A stretch of 7,411 nucleotides of DNA from Prevotellaceae bacterium (GTDB lineage: Bacteria; Bacteroidota; Bacteroidia; Bacteroidales; Bacteroidaceae), in assembly GCA_003150315.1 (NCBI GenBank), contig QAML01000077.1, positions 1 through 7,411 of the forward strand, given 5' to 3'. Shown here in pieces: positions 1 to 6,825 of the stretch. The position numbers and the translations under genes were made by a program. The notes below the pieces were generated by a model. The model saw only the letters and a list, made by a program, of their open reading frames with translations. It had not been told where the DNA came from and made no database searches. Position 1 is the first letter of the stretch. Each line of letters begins with the position of its first letter.

Positions 1-1070
1 AGAATGGCCCGGTGCGCCTGCTCGGTTTTTCCCGCAGCGGCAAAGGCCGGTGTGTGGGACGTGACGGGCTTATCCACGTATTTGATGCGCAGGCAGCAGC
101 CCGGCAGATGGTACATGACAGCGGAGAAGTCGGTGGAACCCGGTCGCTCGCGGGGCGGCGCCAGGTCGGGGGCCCCCACCTCTTTGGCGTTTTTCATCAC
201 GACCTCGTTGAGGACCAGGGCGGGGATCTTGTTGGGCCACATGGGGCCCTCCTGAATCTCGTAAGTCACGCCCGACATCAGCGCGGCACCCTTCACGATG
301 TCGCGGAAGCGGTCGCGGACCTCCTCCAGATAGGTCATGGAGTACCGGCTGCGCAGCACGAACTCACCGGAGGCCCGGGCGGGCACCACGTTGGCGGGGC
401 CGCCGGCGTCGGTGCAGGTATAATGCATCCGGACATCGTCCTGTACGTGTTCCCGCAGCAACTCCACCCCGTGGAAGGCGAGCTGGAGCGCGTCGAAGGC
501 GCTGCGGCCGCGCTCCGGGAACATGGCCGCATGGGCACTCTTGCCGTGGAAGGTCACGTCCAGCTTGACCTGAGCCAAGGAGTTCTGGTCTACCGCAGTC
601 TCGACGGAGGCGTGGGTCATGAGGGCCAGGTCAATATCCCGGAAGCAGCCGTTGTTCCACATGTCCAGCTTGGCGGGGGCGGTCTCCTCCGCCGGAGTTC
701 CATAGACCACCAACCGGTAGGGCAGGTCGGTCACCGCGGACCGGAAGGCCTCGGCGCACAGGATGAGGGCGGGGCCCTGCATATGGTGGCCGCAGCCGTG
801 GCCCAGCCCCTCCAGCGCATCGTATTCGCAGAGCAGTCCGAAGGAGGGACCGCCGGTTCCGTGCTCGTATACTGCGCGGAACGCCGTCGGGATGCCGCCC
901 ACGCCGGTCTCCACCTGGAATCCCGACTGGGACAGCCGCCGGGTCAGGACCCGGCAGGCCTCATGCTCCTGATAGCCCAATTCCGGGTGATCGAAGATGT
1001 AATCCGAAATCGGATAAAACTGGGGCGAGAGCGCCTCGACGCGGCGCAGCAATTCCTCTTTCACGGTCAT
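1..1070 (-). CDS. M20 family metallohydrolase (PM20D2/AbgB-like), 3' end cut by window edge
   Basis: Zn/Mn-dependent amidohydrolase, probably cytoplasmic since no signal peptide is seen. 356 codons are visible; the family is usually about 390-400, so only the tail is missing. The ATG at 1070 is preceded by AAAGGTGAT, a fair ribosome site. Catalytic-domain motifs are CEYDALEGLGHGCGHH (81-96), GTPAEE (124-129), MTH (151-153), GSTDFS (311-316) and SHT (338-340). A lid/dimerisation domain spans about 163-275 and includes FHGKSAHAA (174-182). Cys93, His95, Glu129, His153 and His339 fall at the positions and spacing expected for the metal ligands of M20D-type hydrolases, with Glu128 as the catalytic base. 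Known relatives cleave p-aminobenzoyl-glutamate (AbgB) or beta-alanyl-lysine-type dipeptides (PM20D2). As the last visible gene after a peptide importer, it probably hydrolyses the imported substrate. The family is secure, the substrate unknown. Confidence 0.93.
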   Translation of the reverse strand, partial: MTVKEELLRRVEALSPQFYPISDYIFDHPELGYQEHEACRVLTRRLSQSGFQVETGVGGIPTAFRAVYEHGTGGPSFGLLCEYDALEGLGHGCGHHMQGPALILCAEAFRSAVTDLPYRLVVYGTPAEETAPAKLDMWNNGCFRDIDLALMTHASVETAVDQNSLAQVKLDVTFHGKSAHAAMFPERGRSAFDALQLAFHGVELLREHVQDDVRMHYTCTDAGGPANVVPARASGEFVLRSRYSMTYLEEVRDRFRDIVKGAALMSGVTYEIQEGPMWPNKIPALVLNEVVMKNAKEVGAPDLAPPRERPGSTDFSAVMYHLPGCCLRIKYVDKPVTSHTPAFAAAGKTEQAHRAI

Positions 1071-1094
1071 ATCACCTTTCCGGCGCAAAAGCGT

Positions 1095-1125
1095 GTCCGT
1101 CTCCCCGCGCCAGCGGGGCGGGGAC
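1095..1125 (-). other. GC-rich stem-loop between dppF and the M20 hydrolase gene
   Basis: It starts right after the dppF stop codon. A 6-bp stem CCCCGC/GCGGGG (1103-1108 with 1113-1118) closes a four-base loop, and GTCC (1095-1098) can pair with GGAC (1122-1125) outside it. On the minus strand a TTTT follows only about nine bases later, interrupted by ACGC, so it is a poor terminator. It could stabilise the upstream mRNA or lower expression of the hydrolase relative to the transporter. Function is inferred only. Confidence 0.4.
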
Positions 1126-2085
1126 TCAGTTGTTGGCAGCCTCTACGTTGTGACAGGCCACAAAGTGGCCGGGGCAGTACTCCCGCAGCTCGGGGTCACG
1201 CTCGAAGCACGCGGGGGTAGCGTAGTTGCAGCGGACTGCGAACCGGCAGCCCGGCTTGGGGTCGATGGGGGAGGACAACTCGCCCTTGAGCAGAATGCGC
1301 TGCTGCTTCTGCCGGATGCTGGGACGGGGGATGGCCGACAGCAGGGCCTTGGTATAGGGGTGCAGGTTGTTGGAGAACAGCTCCTTGCCGCTGCACAGCT
1401 CCACCATCTGGCCCAGGTACATGACCATGATGGTGTCCGAGATGTGCTTGACCACCGCCAGGTTGTGGGTGATGAACATATAGGTCAGGCCGTGCTGCTC
1501 CTGGAGGTCCTGCATCAGGTTCAAAATCTGAGCCTGGATGGATACGTCCAGAGCCGACACCGGCTCGTCACAGACGATAAACTTTGGGTCCAGAGAGAGG
1601 GCGCGGGCAATGCCGATGCGCTGGCGGCGGCCGCCGTCCAGCTCGTGGGGATAGGAGTTGATGAAGCGCTGGTCCAGACCCACGACCCGCATCAGCTCCT
1701 TGACCTTCTCTTCGCGTTCAATCTTGTCCGGATAGAGCCCGAAGATCTGGAGTGGCTCGGCGATGATGTCGCCCACCGACATGCGGGGGTTGAGGGAGGA
1801 GTAGGGGTCCTGGAAGATGATCTGCATCTTCTGGCGCAGGGTGTGGAACTCCTCCGTGGAGACGTTGGTAATGTTCTCACCGTCGAAATAGATCTCGCCG
1901 TCGGTGGAGTCCAGAAGACCCAGCACCACGCGGCCCAACGTGCTTTTACCGCAGCCGGACTCGCCTACCACGCCCAGGGTCTGGCCCTCCGGGATGGAGA
2001 AGGACACGTCATCCACGGCGTGGAGCTGGCCGGAGGCGGTCTTAAAATACTTTTTTAGGTGTTTGACCTCGATCAGACTGCCCAT
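1126..2085 (-). CDS. dppF: Dipeptide/oligopeptide ABC transporter ATPase, DppF/OppF type
   Basis: One of the two nucleotide-binding subunits that power the importer on the inner face of the membrane; 319 aa, a normal length. Walker A GESGCGKST (41-49), Q-loop Gln92 in FQDP, Walker B FIVCDE (169-174), D-loop SALD (177-180) and H-loop His207 are all present. The C-terminal oligopeptide-transporter domain holds HPYT (242-245) and cysteines 280, 286, 293 and 311 in a C-x5-C-x6-C-x17-C pattern. The signature motif is LDGGR (149-153) instead of the usual LSGGQ, which is odd. The start is ATG 2085, with AGGAGG just upstream; it shares one base with the dppD stop (TGATG), implying translational coupling. 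An in-frame ATG at 2115 lies inside dppD and lacks family homology. The F rather than D assignment rests on gene order and on the ESGCGKST and SALD wording typical of OppF/DppF. Confidence 0.95.
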   Translation of the reverse strand: MGSLIEVKHLKKYFKTASGQLHAVDDVSFSIPEGQTLGVVGESGCGKSTLGRVVLGLLDSTDGEIYFDGENITNVSTEEFHTLRQKMQIIFQDPYSSLNPRMSVGDIIAEPLQIFGLYPDKIEREEKVKELMRVVGLDQRFINSYPHELDGGRRQRIGIARALSLDPKFIVCDEPVSALDVSIQAQILNLMQDLQEQHGLTYMFITHNLAVVKHISDTIMVMYLGQMVELCSGKELFSNNLHPYTKALLSAIPRPSIRQKQQRILLKGELSSPIDPKPGCRFAVRCNYATPACFERDPELREYCPGHFVACHNVEAANN

Positions 2086-3056
2086 CACGCCTCCTCCTTT
2101 CCGAATAGATGACATTTGATGGTGTGCCCCGGCGAGACCTCATAGGCCTGGGGAGACACATGCTCGCAGGCCTCCGTCCGGTGGGGGCAACGGGGGCAGA
2201 AATTGCAGCCCTGCGGCAGGTTCATCGGGTCGGGCATCAGCCCGTCGATGGGGGTGAGGCGCTCGGTGTCCCGGTCCAGGTCCGGAATGGCGCCGAACAG
2301 GCCCACGGTGTAGGGGTGGTGATGGGCACCCTCATAGATGTCTTCCAGCGTCCCGTACTCCACGATCTCGCCGGCGTACATGATGGCCACCTTGTCGCAC
2401 ATCTCTGCCACCACGCCCAGGTCGTGGGTGATGAGGATCATGGAGGTCTGAAGCTCCCGTTTCAGGCGGCCCATCATCTCGATAACCTGGGCCTGGATGG
2501 TTACGTCCAGAGCGGTGGTGGGCTCGTCGGCGATGAGCAGGGTGGGATTGCAGGCCAGAGCGATGGCGATGACCACCCGCTGCTTCATTCCGCCAGAGAA
2601 CTGGTGGGGGTAGTCGTTGATGCGCTCGGCGCTGATGCCCACCAGCTCCAGCATCTCGCAGGCCTTACGCAGAGCGTCGGCCCTGGAGAGCTTCTGGTGC
2701 AGGCGGATGACCTCGCTGATCTGATCGGCCACAGTCTTGACCGGGTTCAGCGCCGTCATCGGGTCCTGAAAGATCATGGAGATTTTGTTGCCCCGGATCT
2801 TCCGCATTTCCTTGGGCTTCTTTTGGAGAAGGTCGTCCCCCTCAAAGAGAACTTCGCCCGCCTTGACCCGTCCGGGGGGATCGGGAACCAGATTCATGAT
2901 ACCCAGCGCGATGGTGGTTTTGCCGGCGCCGGTCTCTCCCACCAGGCCAAGGGTCTCGCCCCTGTCCAGATCGAAGCTGACGGAGTTGACGGCCTCAACG
3001 ATGCCGGCGTCTGTCTCGTAGTGGATGACCAGGTTTTTGACCTCAAGCTGTTTCAT
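2085..3056 (-). CDS. dppD: Dipeptide/oligopeptide ABC transporter ATPase, DppD/OppD type
   Basis: Second nucleotide-binding subunit of the importer, expected to pair with DppF under the two permeases; 323 aa, normal length. Walker [10 protein letters not shown] (40-48), Q-loop Gln97 in FQDP, signature FSGGM (153-157), Walker B LLIADE (173-178), D-loop TALD (181-184) and H-loop His211 are intact. The C-terminal domain has HPYT (247-250) and Cys284, 290, 297 and 315, with the same C-x5-C-x6-C-x17-C spacing as DppF plus an extra Cys287. The ATG at 3056 is well supported by AAGGAGG seven bases upstream, and this site overlaps the TAA stop of dppC. The stop overlaps the dppF start by one base. The nickel (NikD) and glutathione (GsiA) transporter ATPases are related alternatives, but the single-domain length and gene order favour Dpp/Opp. 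Confidence 0.95.
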   Translation of the reverse strand: MKQLEVKNLVIHYETDAGIVEAVNSVSFDLDRGETLGLVGETGAGKTTIALGIMNLVPDPPGRVKAGEVLFEGDDLLQKKPKEMRKIRGNKISMIFQDPMTALNPVKTVADQISEVIRLHQKLSRADALRKACEMLELVGISAERINDYPHQFSGGMKQRVVIAIALACNPTLLIADEPTTALDVTIQAQVIEMMGRLKRELQTSMILITHDLGVVAEMCDKVAIMYAGEIVEYGTLEDIYEGAHHHPYTVGLFGAIPDLDRDTERLTPIDGLMPDPMNLPQGCNFCPRCPHRTEACEHVSPQAYEVSPGHTIKCHLFGKEEA

Positions 3057-3068
3057 GACCTATCCTCC

Positions 3069-3953
3069 TTATCTCTTCAGCCGCGGGTCCAGAGCGTCCC
3101 GCAGGCCGTCGCCGATCAGGTTCATGGACAGGACCGCGAAAAAGATGGCCAGACCGGGGAAGAGGATCATGTGGCTGTAATCCCGGAAGTAGGTCCGGGC
3201 GCCGGCCAGCATGGCGCCCCACTCGGGGTTGGGGGGCTGGATACCCAGACCGATAAAGCTCATGGAGGCAGCCGAGATGATAGCGCGGCCCACACCCATG
3301 GAGGCCTGGACAATCAGGCCGGACATAGAGTTGGGGACGATATGCTTGGTGATGATGCGGGAACTGCCGGCTCCGATGGCCCGGGCGGCCTCGACATACT
3401 CCTGCTGCTTGATGGACAGGATGGAGGAGCGCAGGATGCGGGCGTAGTTGGGGATAGTGGACACACCCACGGCGATCATGGTATTCACCAAGCCGGGCCC
3501 CAGGGCGGCACAGATGGAGATGGCTAGAATGACGCTGGGTATGGCCATGAGAATGTCCATAATGCGCATGAGCACATTGTCCAGCTTACCGCCAAAGTAG
3601 CCGGCGATGGCGCCGATACAGCCGCCCACCAGCAGGCCGATGCCCACCGAGATGATGCCGATGGTCAGGGAGACCCGGCCGCCATAGACCAGGCGGCTGA
3701 AGATGTCCCGGCCCAGGTTGTCGGTGCCGCAGATGTGCTGCAGGCTGGGGCCCTCGAAGCAGGCCATATAGTCCTGCTCGTCAAAGCCGTAGGGGGCGAT
3801 GAAGTCGGCAAATACACACATCAGGATCATGACGAGGATCAGCACGCAGCCGAACACCGCCAGGTGGTTCTTTTTGAACCGGCGCCAGACTTCAGCAGCC
3901 TGGCTCTTCTTGGGCGCGGTCGCTGCGACCGCGGTTTTTTTCTCCGCGCTCAC
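3069..3953 (-). CDS. dppC: Dipeptide/oligopeptide ABC transporter permease, DppC/OppC type
   Basis: Inner-membrane channel subunit, 294 aa. It has a Lys/Arg-rich cytoplasmic N-terminus and an OppC-type N-terminal segment with the first helix at about 32-50. The hallmark HICGTDNLGRDIFSRL (73-88) precedes the transport domain, and further helices lie near 97-119, 131-151, 212-235 and 262-283. The EAA coupling loop that docks on the ATPases runs from EAARAIGAG (188-196) to VPN (206-208), and the end DALDPRLKR is typical. The start codon is GTG at 3953, overlapping the TGA of dppB as GTGA. A modest AAAGGCGG ribosome site lies upstream, so translation is probably coupled to dppB. A 12-base gap leads to dppD. 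Confidence 0.95.
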   Translation of the reverse strand: MSAEKKTAVAATAPKKSQAAEVWRRFKKNHLAVFGCVLILVMILMCVFADFIAPYGFDEQDYMACFEGPSLQHICGTDNLGRDIFSRLVYGGRVSLTIGIISVGIGLLVGGCIGAIAGYFGGKLDNVLMRIMDILMAIPSVILAISICAALGPGLVNTMIAVGVSTIPNYARILRSSILSIKQQEYVEAARAIGAGSSRIITKHIVPNSMSGLIVQASMGVGRAIISAASMSFIGLGIQPPNPEWGAMLAGARTYFRDYSHMILFPGLAIFFAVLSMNLIGDGLRDALDPRLKR

Positions 3954-4927
3954 TGAGCCACCGCCTTTCTCTCAGATTTCTTGCTGCGGGCGGCCTTCCT
4001 GCCGGTATAGGCGACCTTAATACGAGGGTCGATGAAGGCGTACAAAATGTCCACCAGCAGGTTGACGATACTGAAGGATAGGGCGATGAGCAGCACGCCG
4101 CCCTGGACCATGGGGTAATTCCGGTTGCCGATGGCATCCACCATCAGCTTGCCGATGCCGGGGATGGAAAAGACCTGCTCGGAGATGATGGCGCCGCCCA
4201 GGCCGTGGCCGAACTGCATGCCCAGAACGGTGACGATGGTGATCATGGCGTTGGGAAGAGCGTGGCTCAGCACGACCTTGAGCTCGCTCTGACCCTTGGC
4301 TCGGGCAGTGCGGATGTAGTCCTGCCGGATCACCTCCAGCATGGAGGAGCGGGTTTGCCGCATGACGTTGGAAGCCTGAACCAGGCCTACCGTCAGGGAG
4401 GGGAGCACCCAGTACGCCGGCCCGTAGAAGCCGGAGGAGGGGAACCAGCCCAGCTTTACGGAGAAGAGAACGATGAACATCAGGCCCAGCCAGAAGGAGG
4501 GGATGGAGATGCCGGCCAGCGCCAGCACCCGGGAGACGTTATCGAAGATGGTATACTGTTTGACCGCTGAGATGATGCCGAGTATGATGCCGATGACGGC
4601 GCCCACCACGCAGCACAGGAAGGAGAGCAGCAGTGTGGTGGGGAAACGCTCCAGCAGCTCGGTGGTCACGGGCTGCTTGGTGGTGTAGGAAGTGCCCATA
4701 TCGCCGTGGAGCAGGTCCCAGATGTAGCGCCCGTAACGGAGGATAAAGGGGTCGTTCAGGCCCATTTCCTCCCGGAGCTCGTTGATCTGCTCCTGGGTCG
4801 CCTCACCGCCCAGAATCTGGGCGGCGGGGTCGCCTGGAGTGAGCTCCAGCATGAGGAAGATGATGAAAGTCACGCCCAGCATGACGGGGATCATCATCAG
4901 AAGTCGTTTGCCGATATATCGAAGCAT
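3950..4927 (-). CDS. dppB: Dipeptide/oligopeptide ABC transporter permease, DppB/OppB type
   Basis: Inner-membrane channel subunit that pairs with DppC; 325 aa, close to family length. The N-terminus MLRYIGKRLLMMIPVMLGV followed by TPGDP (30-34) is the standard DppB/OppB opening. Helices are near 8-30, 98-122, 133-157, 173-187, 228-252 and 275-300. The EAA-type loop begins IRTARAKGQSE (205-215) and ends ALPN (223-226), and the end FIDPRIKVAY is typical apart from a basic tail to 325. ATG 4927 was chosen because it matches the family N-terminus, but it has no good ribosome site close by; AAGGAGG lies 40 bases upstream. The frame stays open further upstream into the binding-protein gene, but that stretch has no family likeness. 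The gene overlaps dppC by four bases. Confidence 0.93.
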   Translation of the reverse strand: MLRYIGKRLLMMIPVMLGVTFIIFLMLELTPGDPAAQILGGEATQEQINELREEMGLNDPFILRYGRYIWDLLHGDMGTSYTTKQPVTTELLERFPTTLLLSFLCCVVGAVIGIILGIISAVKQYTIFDNVSRVLALAGISIPSFWLGLMFIVLFSVKLGWFPSSGFYGPAYWVLPSLTVGLVQASNVMRQTRSSMLEVIRQDYIRTARAKGQSELKVVLSHALPNAMITIVTVLGMQFGHGLGGAIISEQVFSIPGIGKLMVDAIGNRNYPMVQGGVLLIALSFSIVNLLVDILYAFIDPRIKVAYTGRKAARSKKSERKAVAQ

Positions 4928-4967
4928 GGCTGATACAGGAAGTCCCGGATGAGACAGGGACCAGCCA

Positions 4968-4974
4968 CCTCCTT
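4968..4974 (-). promoter_or_regulatory. Orphan strong Shine-Dalgarno sequence upstream of dppB
   Basis: The minus strand reads AAGGAGG here, 40 bases before the dppB ATG at 4927. No ATG, GTG or TTG in the dppB frame sits at normal distance; only a CTG (4957-4955) is in frame, ten bases after the site. Between it and the ATG, GTCCC (4961-4957) and GGGAC (4946-4942) can pair across ten bases, which would shorten the effective distance. It may act as a ribosome standby site or mark a non-standard start. Confidence 0.45.
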
Positions 4975-4984
4975 CATTCAGAGT

Positions 4985-5042
4985 AAAAACGCCCAAAGGC
5001 TCATATATCATCTCACCGCTTGTTCCAATGTTATATGAGCCT
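4985..5042 (-). terminator. Hairpin with T-tract after the binding-protein gene (possible leaky terminator)
   Basis: An 11-bp perfect stem, AGGCTCATATA (4997-5007) with TATATGAGCCT (5032-5042), is extended by three pairs after one mismatch. It lies in the 157-base gap between the binding-protein gene and dppB. On the minus strand the stem is followed by TTGGGCG and then TTTTT (4989-4985). The seven-base offset and AT-rich top suggest partial termination or 3'-end protection of the binding-protein mRNA. That would fit the common need for more binding protein than permease. The degree of termination is inferred. Confidence 0.5.
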
Positions 5043-5084
5043 ATGGACGATTGCTGCAAGAAAGGAATCTTATGCGGAAATCGT

Positions 5085-6641
5085 TCAGCCGAAGTAGATC
5101 TTGGACAGGTCGGGGCTGTTGGAGGCGTGGCACTCCACACCCTTCACGTTGCTGCGGAAACAGTAGGTGACCTTGTTGACCGACACCGGGATGACATTGT
5201 GGGCATCCCAAATCTCCTGCTGGAGCTCGGCGTAGGCGGCGGCGCGCTCGGCGTCGTCGGTAATCTGCTTGGCGGCCCCGATGCGGGCGACCAGGTCGGC
5301 GTCGTCGGTGTATCCGGCTGCGGGCTTCTCCCACTGCAGCAGCAGATTCTCCGGGTTGCCGGCGGTGGTGGTGTTGGTGGTCAGGCACATGAAGGTCTGA
5401 CCGGCAGCGTTGTTGGTTACCAGGGTGGCGCGGTCGATGATCTCGATGGAGACGTTCAGACCGATGTCCTTCCACATGTTGGCGGCCATCTCGCAGACGG
5501 CCTGAGCAGTGGAGTCCTTATACAGATTGATCACAATGGGTGTGCTGGTGTCGAAGCCGGACTCAGCCAGCAGAGCCTTGGCGCCCTCGGGGTCATAGGC
5601 TTCGGGGCCTACGGCGGTGTAGCCGAAGGTGCCCGCGGGGAAGATGCTGTCGGCCACCTCGGCGTTACCCTGATAGGCGGTCTTCACAATGGCCTCCATG
5701 TTCAGAGCCATGTGCATGGCCTTGCGGACCTTGGGATCTTTCAGAGTGTTGAAGTTGGCAATGTTGATGACAAACTGGTTGACTGTGGCGCCAGGGCCCT
5801 GGAGCACCTCCACGTCAGGGTTGTCCTGCAGGCGGCTGATGTCCGTGGCGGGGATATTGAAGGCCAGATCCACGCCGCCACTCTCCAATTCGATGGTGCG
5901 GCTGGAAGCCTCGGAGATGAAACGGAAGGTCAGATTCTGATAGGCGGGCATCTCATCAGGATTCCAGTAGTTCTCATTGCGGGTAAATTCAATGCGGTCG
6001 CCGGAGACCCACTCCTTGACCACCAAACGGCCGCTGCCGATGGGGGCGCGCCCATAGGCGTCCTCGCCCATGGACTCAATCGCCGCCTTAGAGACGATGG
6101 AGCCGCGGCCATGGGTCAAGATGGTCAGGGCATTGGGATAGACGCTCTTGGTCTTGATGTCTACGGTGTAATCGTCCACCTTGACGGTGCTGGGCCCGTC
6201 AAAGTTGGAGAAGGTGGCGGCGCTGGCCGAGTTTGCGCAGGCCCGCTGAATAGAGTAGACCACATCGTCGGCGGTCAGGGGAGTACCGTCGGAGAAGGTC
6301 ACGCCCTCGTGGATCTTCACGCGCAGGGTAGTGTCATCCACCCACTCCCAGGTCTCAGCCAACTGAGGGACGATCTCGTTGTCCACGGTGGAGATAAACA
6401 GACGATCAAAAATCTGATAGTCCAGCATGAAGCCAGTGACCATATTCAGATTGTGGGGGTCCAGGCTGGAGGGCTCGGTGGCACCTGCGCAGACCAGAGT
6501 GTCCTTTGTATGGACGGGCGAACTGGAAACCGGATCGCCGGAGGCGGCGGGGGAGTGGTTCTGCCCGCTGGAGCCACCGCAGGCGGAGAGCATCATCAGG
6601 ACGCTCATTGCCAGAGCCAGAACTCGAATCTTCTTTTTCAT
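5085..6641 (-). CDS. Extracellular solute-binding lipoprotein of a peptide-type ABC importer (SBP_bac_5 family)
   Basis: Captures substrate outside the membrane and delivers it to DppB/DppC; 518 aa, normal for the family. The N-terminus MKKKIRVLALAMSVLMMLSAC is a lipoprotein signal with lipobox LSAC, and Cys21 would be the lipidated residue. A Ser/Pro/Gly-rich linker runs to about residue 45. Family motifs follow: LAETWEW (94-100), FSDGTPLTADDVVYS (116-130), GSGRLVVKEW (202-211), RNENYW (221-226), ELESGGVDLAF (251-261) and VRKAMHMALN (305-314). The start ATG 6641 was chosen because AAGGAG lies seven bases before it; the in-frame ATG at 6647 is only one base from that site. A far upstream start at 6782 would add a non-signal extension and is rejected. 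The ligand cannot be told from sequence, so no gene symbol is given. It opens the operon. Confidence 0.94.
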   Translation of the reverse strand: MKKKIRVLALAMSVLMMLSACGGSSGQNHSPAASGDPVSSSPVHTKDTLVCAGATEPSSLDPHNLNMVTGFMLDYQIFDRLFISTVDNEIVPQLAETWEWVDDTTLRVKIHEGVTFSDGTPLTADDVVYSIQRACANSASAATFSNFDGPSTVKVDDYTVDIKTKSVYPNALTILTHGRGSIVSKAAIESMGEDAYGRAPIGSGRLVVKEWVSGDRIEFTRNENYWNPDEMPAYQNLTFRFISEASSRTIELESGGVDLAFNIPATDISRLQDNPDVEVLQGPGATVNQFVINIANFNTLKDPKVRKAMHMALNMEAIVKTAYQGNAEVADSIFPAGTFGYTAVGPEAYDPEGAKALLAESGFDTSTPIVINLYKDSTAQAVCEMAANMWKDIGLNVSIEIIDRATLVTNNAAGQTFMCLTTNTTTAGNPENLLLQWEKPAAGYTDDADLVARIGAAKQITDDAERAAAYAELQQEIWDAHNVIPVSVNKVTYCFRSNVKGVECHASNSPDLSKIYFG

Positions 6642-6648
6642 GTGCATT

Positions 6649-6654
6649 CTCCTT
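6649..6654 (-). promoter_or_regulatory. Ribosome binding site that decides the binding-protein start
   Basis: AAGGAG on the minus strand. It is seven bases from ATG 6641 (MKKKIRV) and only one base from the in-frame ATG 6647 (MHMKKK), so it supports 6641 as the translation start. Confidence 0.75.
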
Positions 6655-6706
6655 CTCTGTCTATTCTCAGGGTGGATGGGGACAGCCGCATGCCGCTTCC
6701 CACTTT

Positions 6707-6754
6707 CAGTTCGGGTCCCAATGCCCCCAGTGGCCGGCCGCTGCCCTAGAACTG
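6707..6754 (-). other. Inverted repeat that could structure the mRNA leader of the binding-protein gene
   Basis: CAGTTC (6707-6712) and GAACTG (6749-6754) can pair. Nested inside are GGCCGGCC with flanking CAG/CTG (6729-6744) and GGGTCCC (6713-6719). If transcription starts near 6809, this lies in a leader of roughly 165 bases. It matches no riboswitch class that I can recognise, and a structural role is inferred only. Confidence 0.3.
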
Positions 6755-6766
6755 GCATACCGAAAC
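6753..6766. promoter_or_regulatory. Operator-like site TGGCATACCG with GTTTCGGTATG arm
   Basis: TGGCATACCG (6753-6762) fits TGGNATNCCA at nine of ten positions. Read on the minus strand, GTTTCGGTATG (6766-6756) recurs exactly on the plus strand at 7064-7074. It is probably a weaker member of the operator array. Confidence 0.35.
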
Positions 6767-6790
6767 AAAAAATTCTGTGCAAAATTCATT

Positions 6791-6802
6791 TTGGCATTCC
6801 AA
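6791..6802. promoter_or_regulatory. Operator-like near-palindrome TTGGCATTCCAA
   Basis: Twelve bases with matching ends (TTGG/CCAA) and one central mismatched pair. The first 11 bases recur exactly at 7037-7047. It lies just downstream of the possible extended -10 element, around +7 to +18 of the inferred transcript, where a bound repressor would block transcription. FCD-type GntR regulators generally bind short palindromes of this kind, and the regulator gene is adjacent; the link itself is inferred. Confidence 0.45.
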
Positions 6803-6815
6803 TTCTGATAAGCCT

Positions 6816-6824
6816 ACTATAGCA
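6816..6824 (-). promoter_or_regulatory. Possible extended -10 promoter of the transporter operon
   Basis: The minus strand reads TGCTATAGT, an extended -10 (TGn) followed by TATAGT, five of six matches to TATAAT. No good -35 hexamer is found 16-18 bases upstream; that space is filled by a perfect palindrome (6826-6839). A start near 6809 would give a leader of about 165 bases. A second, weaker option is TTGCAC, 17 bases, TATGCC (6782-6754), overlapping the 6753 operator-like site. Confidence 0.35.
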
Positions 6825-6825
6825 A

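Noticed and set aside
12..1220. Long plus-strand open frame of about 400 codons
   Set aside because: It lies opposite the M20 hydrolase, is Gly/His/Val-rich low-information sequence with no recognisable domain, and has no ribosome site. It is an antisense shadow of a GC-rich gene.
2086..2115. Upstream start of dppF at ATG 2115
   Set aside because: It has no ribosome site of its own and adds ten non-family residues; AGGAGG fits ATG 2085.
2109..3527. Long plus-strand open frame opposite dppD and dppC
   Set aside because: Composition is that of reversed codons (many G, D, H, Q), it crosses two real genes, and shows no family motif.
4928..5140. Upstream extension of dppB into the binding-protein gene
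   Set aside because: The added residues match no permease N-terminus and would overlap 56 bases of a real gene; the family begins at MLRYIGKRLL.
5028..6749. Plus-strand open frame of 573 codons opposite the binding-protein gene
   Set aside because: Gly/Val/His-rich shadow sequence with no domain; the minus strand holds a full-length, motif-complete lipoprotein.
6642..6782. N-terminal extension of the binding protein to an ATG at 6782
   Set aside because: It would bury the lipoprotein signal behind 47 residues of Arg/Pro-rich sequence; the good ribosome site and lipobox fit ATG 6641.
6780..6805. Sigma-54 type promoter suggested by TGGCAT near 6792
   Set aside because: The required TTGC/TTGCA element is not at the proper spacing on either strand.
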